Assembly: GCA_051294375.1 (NCBI GenBank)
Contig: CM119269.1
Location: 10,832,883 to 10,896,882 of the forward strand
DNA from: Paraspadella gotoi
Taxonomy: Eukaryota > Chaetognatha
Direction: 5' to 3'
DNA: 64,000 bases
This document shows, piece by piece, positions 25,852 to 36,545 of the stretch. The position numbers and the translations under genes are program-made. The notes beneath the pieces were generated by a model that was given only the letters and a program-made list of their open reading frames with translations, was not told the DNA's origin and ran no database searches. Positions within the stretch are counted from its first letter, which is position 1. Every line of letters begins with the position of its first letter.

Positions 25852-28562
25852 TTAGCAATTGCAATGATCTACCATGACGAGATCCTTCAATTTCAATCCA
25901 TTTTTTTCCAGAATGGAGTAAGCAATCCCCCTGTAGCCATAAATAAATTAGATTATCTTCTAGTACATTTATTTTTCAAATAAAAACGTTTACCTGTACT
26001 GTGGCCTTAAATTGCGTTTTCGGCTGAATATCCACACGAGCTGATAATGATAAAAGACGAAATCCGCGCAACTCCAAACGACGGCGTAATTGTCGTAGTC
26101 GGTTCCTAGCACCCAATACCTTTGTCCAGGCGACAGTGGCGACGGCTTTTTCCAATCGATGGTTCATTAAACGGTCAGCGTCAAAGCACAAAGAAATATG
26201 TATGCTTTACGTTATAGCTTGTTACTCACTCGGATGATTAGTTTGGCGGAATTTTCAGATTCCTCGTATTTTCCGCCGACGGTCAACCCTGTGAAGGTAG
26301 TTCTTAGGTAGTTAAGAATCTCAAAGTATCCTTTTTAATATTATAAGGCGAATACAATACGAAAATGAATGAAACAAAAAAAACTGTAGGCAGAATCTGC
26401 TGAGTTACTCGAAACATATTTTGATAGCCTAGTTATATTACATTGAAGTCATAAACGTTTCACCTAGTGTTCCGATAACCGTTAACAGTTAACGGTTATT
26501 AACGGTTAAAAATAATTTTAACTTAACCGTTAATATATTTATTTTAATAAATATAAATATAAATAAATATAAATATATTAACGGTTAAATTCGGTTAATA
26601 TTCAAATGTGATTTTTTTCATTTTTTGGTATGAAATCTTTAAATTTAATAAAAATATATTTTTTTCTATCCTCTCTTATTCTCCTTTCCCCTTCTCACCA
26701 TATTTTTACCCCTCTCTCTCTTCTCCACTTATTCCCTGCTTTTTTTCTTTGTTATTTTCTTCTTTTTTTTCTATCCTAATTTCTCTCTTATTCTTTCTTC
26801 CCCTTTATTTATCTCCTCCTGTTTCTTTCTTTTTCTTTCTCACTTCCCCTTTTTCTTTCCCCCTTTCTTTTCTCTCCTTTTTTCTCCCTTTTATTTTACC
26901 TTTTTCTTTTTTTTCGCCCTTCCATGCAATAATATATATTCAATTTAGCTAAAAATAAATAATCCTTATTTTACTTTTTCTCTCTTTTTTACCATCTTTA
27001 AAATAAAACCGAATGAATTTAAAAAAATTAATAAAAAACCAAATAAAAGAAATATAAAAAAATTTAAAATTGATATTAGAAGAAACAAATCTTAAAAAAG
27101 ACATTAAGCTAAGGCTCACTAAAACTATTCTTCAATAAGGATGATATACTTTTTATTTAACTGAAAAATATATTTATTAATCAATAAATCTTTTGATCAA
27201 TCGATAAATCAACCAGTCTATCAATAAATTAAAATTCATATTTATATTAATGGTCAATGGTCATGGTTTATGAAAGACTAACAGAAAACAAGCGTTCAAG
27301 AAACTAACAACTACAAAAATAATGAGGAAGAGAAGTAGAGAAAGAAAAATAGAAAGCAAAAGAGAGAAGAGAAAACAAAATATACTAGAATTATAATTCG
27401 ATGGTATCCTTTCGTTTTGTTGTATTATGAGATTAGCAAAAATATTTGTTTTGTTACAACAACAGTTTTATTTGACATAAAAAACAGAAATGTTTCGACT
27501 CGGTTTCGAGTCTTCTCCAGCGCATTCAGGAGCCAGAGTTAAAGAGAAAATACCATTAAATACTTTAGTTTGTTTTAAATTATAAAATTAACCGATCTTA
27601 AATTAACCGTTAAAAATGTTAGTTTTAACGGTTAAGCGAATTTCCTAAAAAAATAACGGTTATTGGAACTCTAGTTTCACCTTCCTTAGAAAGACAATTC
27701 AATAATTAAATTTATGTAAAAGCTCGCAGTAAAATAAAGAATGTCATAAATAAACAAACTGCCTCTTTTAAATATAAATATATTCTTATGGTGAACTAAA
27801 ATCCACCAACCGTTCATCAGCGGCCATTGGTGCCGGAGGCAAGTCATTCGCCTCCCAACCCAAAGGTCCGTGGTTCTAGCCCGGTGGTCGTCTGGCAGTT
27901 AAGAGGGACGGGGCGCTTAACCCGCCTGTAACATGGTGTTACAGCCTGATCCGAAGCTCAGGGACTGCTTATATTGAACGGTTCTGTCATTAACACTTAT
28001 CAATAATTACTGTCTCTTCATTCTTATGTATTTTTATTTTCTTATTTTCTTTAGAGTCTATGAATTTATTATTTCATAAAGATACTGTATAACCGAATAA
28101 CAAAATAAAAATTGTAAATAAAAATAGAGGATAGGATCCAAATATTTTAATGCCTTTAAATTACAAATTTAAGTATCAAAAATAACATTGCACGTACACT
28201 CTCGTTTTCCCTCATAGATCCACGTCGTGTTCCACAAGATTCTTCCCTCTCCAAGGTCCGAAATACTTAGGTCGATGCATCGTCTGTGTGAAGTCTCGTA
28301 GAGATTATAGTTTTTTTCGATTTCGTACCTATATAAAACAAAAAAAAATATATAAAACAAAAGAAACTGGTTCGATTCGGGGAGTGGTTATTGATTACTT
28401 TGAACGACCTGGAATCGAATTTAAATTTAAAAAAATATACCAATCTCCGACGTAAGATGGCAAGTCGAGGTGTTCCATCCCGGGAGGTGTGGGACAGGAT
28501 CCCAAACAAAACACGGAATGTATGCAAACCGTCGACCAAAAAAACAATTCGAGTAAACCCAT
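25852..28562 (-). CDS. Apolipoprotein-D-like secreted lipocalin
   Basis: Five exons on the minus strand: 28562-28441, 28328-28198, 26288-26230, 26145-25994 and 25930-25852. Junction phases agree, giving 180 residues, close to apoD. The first exon encodes a hydrophobic signal peptide (Met-Gly-Leu-Leu... to about Ser22) followed by CPTPPGMEHLDLPSYVGDW. The lipocalin signature GxW plus YEIEK spans the first intron (GDW/YEIEKNYN). Further apoD-type landmarks are ETSHRRCIDLS, ENSAKLIIR, RYWVLGTDYDNYAVVWSC and the C-terminal ILEKNGLKLKDLVMVDHCNC. Cys residues at the mature N-terminus, RRC, WSC and DHC match positions that form apoD's disulfides. These proteins carry small hydrophobic ligands outside the cell. 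The exon-4 acceptor (GAAAAAG) is weak but is forced, because a stop lies just upstream in that frame. Intron 2 (about 1.9 kb) holds a hAT-type element and a SINE-like element. Confidence 0.9.
26464..27673. mobile_element. Non-autonomous hAT-type DNA transposon in the lipocalin intron
   Basis: A 1.2-kb element flanked by a perfect 8-bp target duplication GTTTCACC (26456-26463 and 27674-27681). Its ends are inverted: TAGTGTTCCGATAACCGTTA at the left and the complement of TAGAGTTCCAATAACCGTTA at the right. An 8-bp duplication and a TAGNG terminal sequence are hallmarks of the hAT superfamily. Subterminal AACGGTTA repeats are abundant. The interior is a T/C-rich tract plus AT-rich DNA with no transposase frame. 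A decayed hammerhead-type motif is nested near 27478-27530. Confidence 0.8.
27478..27530 (-). ncRNA. Decayed hammerhead-ribozyme-like motif
   Basis: On the minus strand: CTGGAGA, then a perfect stem GACTC/GAGTC closed by a GAAACC-containing loop, then GAAACA. Spacing matches the hammerhead core, but the invariant CUGAUGA reads CUGGAGA, so it is probably inactive. Its surroundings (ending in AAAGAGAAAATA) resemble the intact relative at 35912-36066. Confidence 0.5.
27789..28020 (+). mobile_element. SINE-like element, copy 4
   Basis: Near full-length copy in intron 2 of the lipocalin, opposite to its transcription. It is flanked by TTCTTATG on both sides (about 27781-27788 and 28021-28028), an 8-bp direct repeat that fits a target duplication and sets the element boundary at GTGAACTAAAATCC ... 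CTCTTCA. Confidence 0.75.
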
Positions 28563-29982
28563 TTTCTTCTTATACCTAAAATAATTGATCGTGCGTATAA
28601 AAAATGTCGTTATTTATCAAAATTTTGTTGTATATTCTAGAATGGACAATCAATTTTACATTTTTTTAATGTAATCTATTTTCATATATTTCAAAGTTGC
28701 AAGTTTTTTTGGCTCTGCTTTTGAAAAGATGCTCGCCTCACGTTGCTATCATTGCTAATCTACTTCAACATTTGTCGATGGGAAAATGAAGGTGATATCC
28801 AGATGGTCTGTTTTAAAATCCAAAATTATTTGTCTTATGTTTCATTGACACACACAGTATTAAATAAAAACCTAAAAATCTAAAATTCTATGCGATAGAA
28901 TAGATGCATGAAGCATTTCATTTAGAGATAAAACAATTTCAAAGAATTAATTTATATTTCAGGAAAAATGTTGAAATCAGGGGAAAAAATGTGAATAATC
29001 TGGATTTCCGCAAGTACTCTCTTGAAACTATATCCTCTAATGAGCAATAATACTTTTTCATGTTAACATCTATTCCGCATTGAACAAAGGTTCGTCTCGT
29101 CACCTGTTGTAGAAAAAAATATTGACCTCATTTAATTTTTAAAAAAGTCTTAATTTTTTAATCTTTAGAAACCAGATTTAAGAGTCAATATACTATCACA
29201 TTTTCGTACATAAAAAATAACTAATATAATGTAAAATTTCTATTAATTTTTTTTTATTTATATTATAAAAAAATTGGCTTCGGACCTCAATAAATTATTT
29301 TTAATCACCTGCGAATCTCTCAATGAGTTAAGTCCCAATGAAAATAGAAATAGTTCGGTTTTCTTTTTTTTTTCTGTTTTGGTCTCCCTTACTAAGGGTT
29401 TTAGGTTTTAGGCCTTAGCTAGGGATTAGCAGTATTCGACGAAATTTTTATTTTTTTATCGGCCGAAAAATAATAGGGAATTTGATACCAAAAAACAAAG
29501 CTTTTTGAAATATTTGCTGAATGGAAAATACTGAAAAGAAAAATTTTATTTTTTGAATATAGGTAGCGTAAGCATAACTAAAAACCGAAAAAGAATCTTT
29601 CAAATAAGAAAAATATTGAAATAGTACAGAAAGCAATATTTCTTTTTATTGTAGCGCAAAAACTAGGCTTTCCTCGCAAAACCTCTGGTTATAGGAGATG
29701 CAAATGTATTTACTCTCAAGGTATTTATCATTGATAATTCCCAAAAATGCGCAAAAATGCGCCAGCAGTAGTTCTGGCGATAGTCATTCTATATATCGTT
29801 TCCTACTGTATATTAAGGCCTATGAATCATCAATATGTATGAAACTGATATAATATATTTATTATGATCTTAAAATTTATCGTGCCTTTTTTCTGCTTAC
29901 AACCATTCCTCATTTGCTTAATATACACGATTCCTGTAATTATTATAATGTAATAATATAATAATAATTATATTGTATTGAA

Positions 29983-30135
29983 CTAAGTTCGTAGAGGTGG
30001 CTGTCGTTGACGACTAACTTCCTGAGCAGATTCTGCGCTATCAAAACGAGAGGAATTCGAGTTTGATGGCGCGAAAGAGACGATGGCGCCGGTCGCGATG
30101 CTCAAAGAGATGACAAAGTCGAAGCCCAGGAGAAT
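29983..30135 (-). CDS. Candidate terminal coding exon, unknown protein
   Basis: Behind an acceptor-like CTACCTTAG the minus strand stays open for 50 codons to TAG. It encodes a hydrophobic start (ILLGFDFVISLSIATGAIVSF) and a polar tail rich in Ser, Arg and Gln. It is more GC-rich than its surroundings, as the confirmed exons are. I could not find a preceding exon and do not recognise the protein; it could also be a decayed fragment. Confidence 0.3.
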   Translation of the reverse strand: MLLGFDFVISLSIATGAIVSFAPSNSNSSRFDSAESAQEVSRQRQPPLRT

Positions 30136-30959
30136 CTAAGGTAGACTATCGAGCGTTAGAAGTCCTGGGCAAGGAATAACAAAACATTTAATACACACTC
30201 AGCAAATATATATAAAGTTTAAAGAATCTTTCTTACTTGTTTCTGAAGCCAAATTTGTAGAAAAAGGTTGCCTCTATCACAAGGAAAATCCACCAATCCA
30301 GCGATCACAAGGTTTCTTTTAAAAAAGAAGTTTCCGAGATATCTTAAAAGCGATTTATTATCTTTTGAAAAAGTAGTAAAAACGCAATGCAAGACTGAAC
30401 AAGATCTGAAGAGTTACACGTCGATAGAAATCAATCCTGAAATCCATCGAAATCGCGGGAACCAATCAGAATCAGCCATGCGTCGCTCTCGGAGAACTGT
30501 ACTTAAATGTATATACTATAATACAAGATCGAAACCAAAGATGTCGCTGTGATCGCCAGAGAAACGGAAAATCCTTGAGTTAGTAAGAGAGAATAAAAGA
30601 GCATCGGGGAGAAAGTAGAGAAGCTTGGTTTTCTTCGAGATATATTGATTATCATTTCGTAACAAGTATTATCTTTATTATAGTCTTTATTTTTAACAAA
30701 TTCAAACATAAACCTAAAGACTCATTATTGATCCACAATTTCTGATACTTTTACTAAAATTGGTCCACTGGGTTTTATGTGTAGTATCTTTGTTTCTTTT
30801 TATCTATGATTTGAGATTTATTTTCGGTATTCGTTTTTTCTTTGATTTTAAAGAATTAAAACCGAAAAATAATCGACATTGAATCGGAGATTGTATAAAA
30901 ATAAAAGAGAAAAGAAAATGGAGGAAAGGGAAAGAGATGAGGGGATAAAGTGGCTCAGT

Positions 30960-31400
30960 TTTACGTCAATTTACGCCATTCTACGCCAAAGCATCTTAAC
31001 TTAATAGTTTTTTTTGGAAAATGAAAAAAAGTTTTTATGCCACAAAATTAAATGATATTAATATGGTTTTCTGTTCAGTGTTCATTTTACGCCATTCTAC
31101 GACAAACCTGTATAAAAAAAGGCCGGAAAAATATTTAAAGCAACTTAACCAAGTAGTTTTAACTAGAAAATAAACAAAAAGTCTTTACGCCACAGAAGTA
31201 AATAATATTTATATGCTTTTTTGTTCATTTTACGCCATTCTACGCCACATCTGTATAAAAAGAGGCCAGATAAATCTTTAAAACCACTTAACCGAATAGC
31301 TTTTACTAGAAAACAATCAGAAAGTCTTTACGCCACATCATGATATCTTATTAAACGGTTTTACCTTCATTTCACGCCATTTTACGCCACAATTCTTTTC
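30960..31400. repeat. Tandem repeat, about 142-bp unit
   Basis: The phrase TTACGCCATTCTACGCCA recurs at about 30971, 31087, 31230 and 31371 (last copy degenerate). Between occurrences other shared blocks recur in order: TGTATAAAAARRGGCC, AACTTAACC, AGTCTTTACGCCACA. The last three spacings are about 116, 143 and 141 bp. Related TTGACGTAAATC/TGGCGTAAATC phrases continue to about 31690. Confidence 0.7.
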
Positions 31401-31815
31401 CAAATTTAAATATAAACATTTACAATTATTTAACTTGATATATTTTAACATTTTTTTGGAAAATATTATTAACGCCACATATGTAATTAGAAAATAATAC
31501 GTTTTGGCGTAGTTTTTACGTCACCAGCGCCAACAAACACATAAAAAAAAAGAAATCACATCTGAATCCAATACTACAATGTATTCTTAATTAGAAAAAA
31601 GCGTTTCAAAAATGTTGGTTGAATATCCTTGACAGCAGTAAGAAGGCAGAAAGGTTACTCCAAATTGACGTAAATCAGTTGGCGTAAATCAAATATTTAA
31701 AGGTCAAACTTGGATTTAACGATTAAAGTACACTTCGTTAGGCTTAATATAAATTTTAAAACCATCGAATGAAGAAAATTAGTATTTTTAAAGTCGTCGT
31801 CCTCGTCTTTTTTTT

Positions 31816-32160
31816 TCACTTTCTTTTTTCTCCCTCTTCCTTCAACGCTTTCGTGATTTTCCTTCCTTTGACTTCTCCTGGTCTGAGGACGAGATTGGGA
31901 TCGTGGAAATCCCGCAGCGCCCTCTTCCCTCGGCCCTTGATGTCCCCCACTTCGAGTCCCGGAAAGGAGACTAACGGACTCTCGCGCTGGCCAGCTTGCT
32001 TTTCTTCGCCAAAGTGGTCCATGTCGCCTCGCAATCTGGATCGCGTTGATGAATTTAAGCCACGGCCGTCGACTACGCTAGCGTCCCCAAACACTCTAAC
32101 GGCTCTGGTCGTCAAAATAAAGAAAAGACTGAAGGCGACCAAGAACGCCGACGTTTTCAT
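31816..32160 (-). CDS. Small secreted protein, possible neuropeptide precursor
   Basis: A 114-residue ORF that starts six bases after an acceptor-like ATTTCAG (so a 5' untranslated exon is likely) and ends at TGA (31816). Residues 1-25 form a good signal peptide (MKTSAFLVAFSLFFILTTRA...). The remainder is hydrophilic with basic cleavage sites: KGRGKR, then ALRDFHDPNLVLRPGEVK followed by GRK, then a KRK end. Gly directly before KR and RK is the pattern used for C-terminal amidation. Its codon composition is GC-rich and not derived from a simple repeat. I do not recognise the peptide family; a non-peptidergic secreted protein is equally possible. Confidence 0.5.
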   Translation of the reverse strand: MKTSAFLVAFSLFFILTTRAVRVFGDASVVDGRGLNSSTRSRLRGDMDHFGEEKQAGQRESPLVSFPGLEVGDIKGRGKRALRDFHDPNLVLRPGEVKGRKITKALKEEGEKRK

Positions 32161-33141
32161 TTCTTGCTGAAATTGAAATGAAATTGGTACAACCAATATA
32201 AAAATTATCCATTCATTTAATAAATAAGCTATCTTGCCCCTGACTTTGGACAGGCTTTGGTGGTTTAAGGCCTCCATCACTCTAACAAGATAATAACATA
32301 GCAGGTCCCTGCAAGCTTTCAATCAAGATAATTATTTTTTATATCAATGCAGCAAGTTAGTAACATAGTAATTAAAGTGAGCTGAAATTAAGCACTTTTT
32401 TCAACATCAAGTTCTTAGTTCTATCAACCTTTTTTTTTCTTTTTACGACTAAATCAATTTCCAAATTATTTTTTTTTAATGAGTTCATTGGATTGTTACA
32501 CTGAAGCTTTTAAATTTATAGTATACGTTATGAAACTTCTTTCTTTTCGTTGTGTTTCAATATTTAATTTGAGATAAAAAACTAAATCTTTTTACAAAAA
32601 CGAAAACGACAACGTAAAGATACTTCGTCTTTTATCTCAAATTAAATAACTGATGACCTAGAAAATTATTTTAATATATATATAAAAAACTAAAAAATAA
32701 ATAATAAATATATTCAATTTAAAATATAAGAATAACATATAAAAGATTATCAAATTTACAGGACGCCCCTTTCTTAAACAGATTTCCCTGGTATGTATCC
32801 CTATCAGAAAATACAATTTGTAGTCTAACCCTCAACAATAACGAATCATAAGTAACCTTAATCCCATAACAAATTGTCCTCTCCACCCCTTTTTTAACTT
32901 CTTAACAAGAAAACTAAAAGTTAAATGAAAGTTAGAAAATAAAAAATGATTGTTTTAATTTTTAGTATTCTACTTACCTTATGAAACTATTTGTAAATTA
33001 GGACATCTTTCATTCTTTATTTAGGGTGATGAAGTGACCCTGTTTGATAGTTAAAGCAGTATCGTTTCTTCATTATCTAAATCCTAAATCTACCGACGAA
33101 AAATCGGTAGAATTAGAAATCTGAAGTTTCGAATTTCAGTC

Positions 33142-33638
<497 letters not shown>

Positions 33639-34017
33639 AGTCCCGCTCTCGAGGTCGACTTAGTGTCGTGTTATGACTTTCCGGATTGGTGAGGCTTAAC
33701 GCCCTCTGAGGAAGAGGCGAGGGTCTCGAGGTTCCTCGGGTCAAGGGGTCGCAGGATTGAAAGGTCATCATGGAAAGGTCAATTTGTTCCCGGTGGATGT
33801 AAAGACCGAAAGGTGCTCGGTGGAATGATGAGACAAGGTAGATTAATAAAGAGTGGCTGAAATTTAAAGAAGATGGCCCTGTTCTTCGACTTGAGTTGAG
33901 TTAACGGTATTTATATTCTGAATTCTATATACTGTATTTGTAATTGTAGTTCTATTGAGCAAAGTCTTCTTTTTTTTTAGTTTTTAGTAATTCTTAAATG
34001 GCAAGGCATGACCACTC

Positions 34018-34605
34018 AGGCGTAGTAAAATTTAATTAAAATTCTAAAAGTGAGGAACGAACAACATTATACTAATGAACATTTATGTAATAAAAAAATT
34101 TAATAACAATTTACGCAGTAGTCCATATTTATACTAGTACTAAACCAATAAATGTTAAAATTTCAAAACAGTTTTTTCTAAGATTTTTTTGCAGATTTGG
34201 ATTCGTCATAAAAAGTTGATAAAAAGAAATATAACTCTTTTTGAAAAATTCTTTCATTAAGTGGGTTAAAAATTAGAAAAACTTTATTTTAAGCTGAAAA
34301 TTATTTTTTTATATATTAAATATAGTTTTTTAAATTTTTAACCCACTTAATGAAATAATTTTTAAAAATGATTTATATTTTCTTTTATCAACTTTTGACG
34401 AAGAATTCAAATCTGCAATCAAAATTAAGAAACACCTATTTTGAAATTTTTCGATTTCATAAGGATAGTACTATATATAATTATAGCCTGCTGCAAAAAT
34501 TAAAAAACATAAATTTAATTTTTTTTATAAATTAATGTTCACTGATGGTATGTTGTTCATAATTGACTTTTAGAATTTTCGAATGTAACTTTCACTACGC
34601 CTTAA
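34018..34605. mobile_element. Foldback MITE, copy 2, with 9-bp target duplication
   Basis: 588 bp from AGGCGTAGT to ACTACGCCTTAA, flanked by a perfect 9-bp repeat TGACCACTC (34009-34017 and 34606-34614). It is closely similar to 5929-6523 along its full length and folds back on itself around position 34300. Long inverted arms and a 9-bp duplication are compatible with a Mutator-like (MULE) foldback element; no transposase is present. Confidence 0.8.
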
Positions 34606-35218
34606 TGACCACTCAATTCTTTGTTCTGAAAAAAAATTGTTGCGATTGCAAGTGGTCGATGACAAAAACATCACTTTACGAACGATACTAGCGATAAATG
34701 AGAAGACAACAATAATAAGCCGAGATAATGGCGACGACGACGACTACGACGACCATCGTGACGAACACCACGGCGTAAACGACGACGATGTCGTCTGAGA
34801 TTTCTCTTCTGTTTACTTATTTAATGACAAATGAGAGAACGCCACTATTCTCCGCGGGGGAGCGATCAATCTTTAGCAACTTCAAGCAATTATTAAAAAT
34901 TATTTTTTTTAAAACTACCCTAGTGCTAAACCAAGGTTCGACGAGATTTAAGGGGAGTCTTCGAGATGGATCGAAAAAAAAAATTATTAAAAAAAAAAAG
35001 AATTATACAAAATGAATATAATCTTCCTGGGCTACAATATGCTCCAATCCAAAGTTTTTCTCGAGGTCAACTTTTCAAGATATGAGTGTTTAAAATGGGA
35101 AATCTTAAAAAGCAATCAAGCTATCTCAATGAGATTTTGGTCATTCATACTTTTAGTCATTTTTCAAAACCTTAGAAGAGAAGTAAAAAAACAAAACAGA
35201 GCACAGAGCACAAAACAC

Positions 35219-35274
35219 AGAGCACAGGACTCTTAATCCTGGGGTCGTGGGTTCGAGCCCTATATTGGGCGCCA
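35219..35274 (+). pseudogene. tRNA-Lys(CUU) 3'-half retrocopy ending in CCA
   Basis: From the 3' side of the D-stem (AGAGC) onward it reads as tRNA-Lys: anticodon loop ACTCTTAATC (anticodon CTT), GGGGTCG variable region, T-arm GTGGGTTCGAGCCC and acceptor TTGGGCG followed by CCA. The 5' half is replaced by ACAGAGCAC-type repeats, so it is not a functional tRNA. CCA is not normally encoded in animal tRNA genes, so its presence right after the discriminator base suggests reverse transcription of a mature tRNA or fragment. An LTR primer-binding site would normally match only about 18 nt. Confidence 0.65.
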
Positions 35275-35911
35275 CTCTAAACTCCTAACTGGAAGTAAAT
35301 TCACGAGAATGCGGGAAAATATATATTGATGTCAGGAAAATCTATACGGTGACAAAATCATGAGGGTAAAAAAGGGAAAAAACTAGTAGGAGAAGAGAAA
35401 AAGGTGAACTGAATCTCGTGAATGCAGCCCCGAATCCCTGGAAGGAGGATGAAGAGGAGGTGAAGGAGAAGGAGGGGGTAATAGACCCGCGTCGGTCTGT
35501 CTCCTTTTATACTGAATACTATCAACCTCGCAAAATAGATACGCCCAAATGTGGCTAAAGACATGAATTGAGGATTGAATGCATAAACTTTTTTCCACAG
35601 GAAATACTTTTTTAGATAATAAAGGTTAATTTGATTCTTTTGCTGTACAGCAACATTTACAACAGTCTATAATAATTATTATATTTAAAAAAATTGGTAA
35701 TTAAACTATTATTAAAATTTATATAACCAACCACTATTATAATATTGTCATTTACCCTTATTCAATCGTTGTTATTTATTTAAAAAGTAAATTTTCTAGA
35801 AGTTAGTAGAAAAAATTTCAAAAAAAATTACTAAAAATTAACTTGAATTTGAATGAAATATGCTATAATAATTTATTTTCAGTAATCTTCTTTTTTTCTA
35901 ATCTCATTCTT

Positions 35912-36066
35912 ATAAGGAAATAATTATTAAAGTGCCAATACAACGATTTTTATTGTTAGTATACATGTTTCGACTCTGCTGGTTTGAGTCTTCATCAGCT
36001 GTATTGGCAATTCAAAAAATATTTCCTAATATTCACTTAGCAACGAAAAGAGAGAAAATAATATAA
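35912..36066 (-). mobile_element. Hammerhead-ribozyme-bearing insertion in the first U2 spacer
   Basis: A roughly 155-bp insert flanked by a 13-bp direct repeat TAATCTCATTCTT (35899-35911 and 36067-36079). Other spacers in the array show the uninterrupted site (TCTAATCTCATACTTTTAATG). On the minus strand the insert holds the hammerhead core CTGATGA, a stem GACTC/GAGTC with a 9-nt loop, and GAAAC. It is enclosed by a perfect 10-bp helix TGCCAATACA/TGTATTGGCA and an outer AGGAAATA/TATTTCCT pairing. Small hammerhead elements of this kind are known from Penelope-like retroelements and retrozymes. Membership here is inferred. Confidence 0.75.
35933..36009 (-). ncRNA. Type-I-like hammerhead ribozyme
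   Basis: Core elements in the right order and spacing: closing helix I of 10 bp, CUGAUGA, helix II GACUC/GAGUC, GAAAC, then CAUGUA where helix III would be only about 2 bp with GUA as possible cleavage triplet. Very short helix III is known for Penelope-type hammerheads. The exact cleavage site and the alignment at the base of helix I (an unpaired AG before CUGAUGA) are uncertain. Confidence 0.65.
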
Positions 36067-36352
36067 TAATCTCATTCTTTTAATGATTTCATTATTTATC
36101 AAAAAAAACCTCTTCTTGATTAAATTAAAAGTGCAAACCTTTCAGAAAAGTTTGCCTTTCACTGTTTGACTTACTTGTATTATATTCATTTATATATTTA
36201 TTTTGTAAAATAATATTGATTTGTCAGTAGAGAAAATTTGAAAAAGAAAACTACTAAAAATTATATTCACCCCTGATTTCAAAGATTCTGAACCTTTTTG
36301 TATTTATTTTTTGAAGTAATATTGATTTGTTATCAATTAAATTCACCCTTAA

Positions 36353-36545
36353 GGGTGATGGGCCAAACCCGGAGGTAGTGCAATACCGGGTTAACCCGTG
36401 GAGGAAGTAGTGCAAGCACTGAACACTCATCCTATGCTCAAAAATCAGTTTAATATTCTGGGCCCGCAGTGCGAACCGTATAAGATATTAAGCTGATAAG
36501 AACAGATACTACACTTTGATCTTAGCCAAAAGGCCGAGAAGCGAT
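36353..36545 (-). ncRNA. U2 snRNA, copy 1
   Basis: Minus strand begins ATCGCTTCTCGGCCTTTTGG and continues with the branch-point-recognition GTGTAGTAT, a TGATTTTTGA Sm site and a 3' hairpin containing GGTATTGCACTACC. About 193 nt, the expected size for animal U2. One difference from the array consensus is CGTATAAGATATT for CGTATCAGATATT read on the plus strand. The transcript acts in spliceosome assembly by pairing with the intron branch site. Confidence 0.95.
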
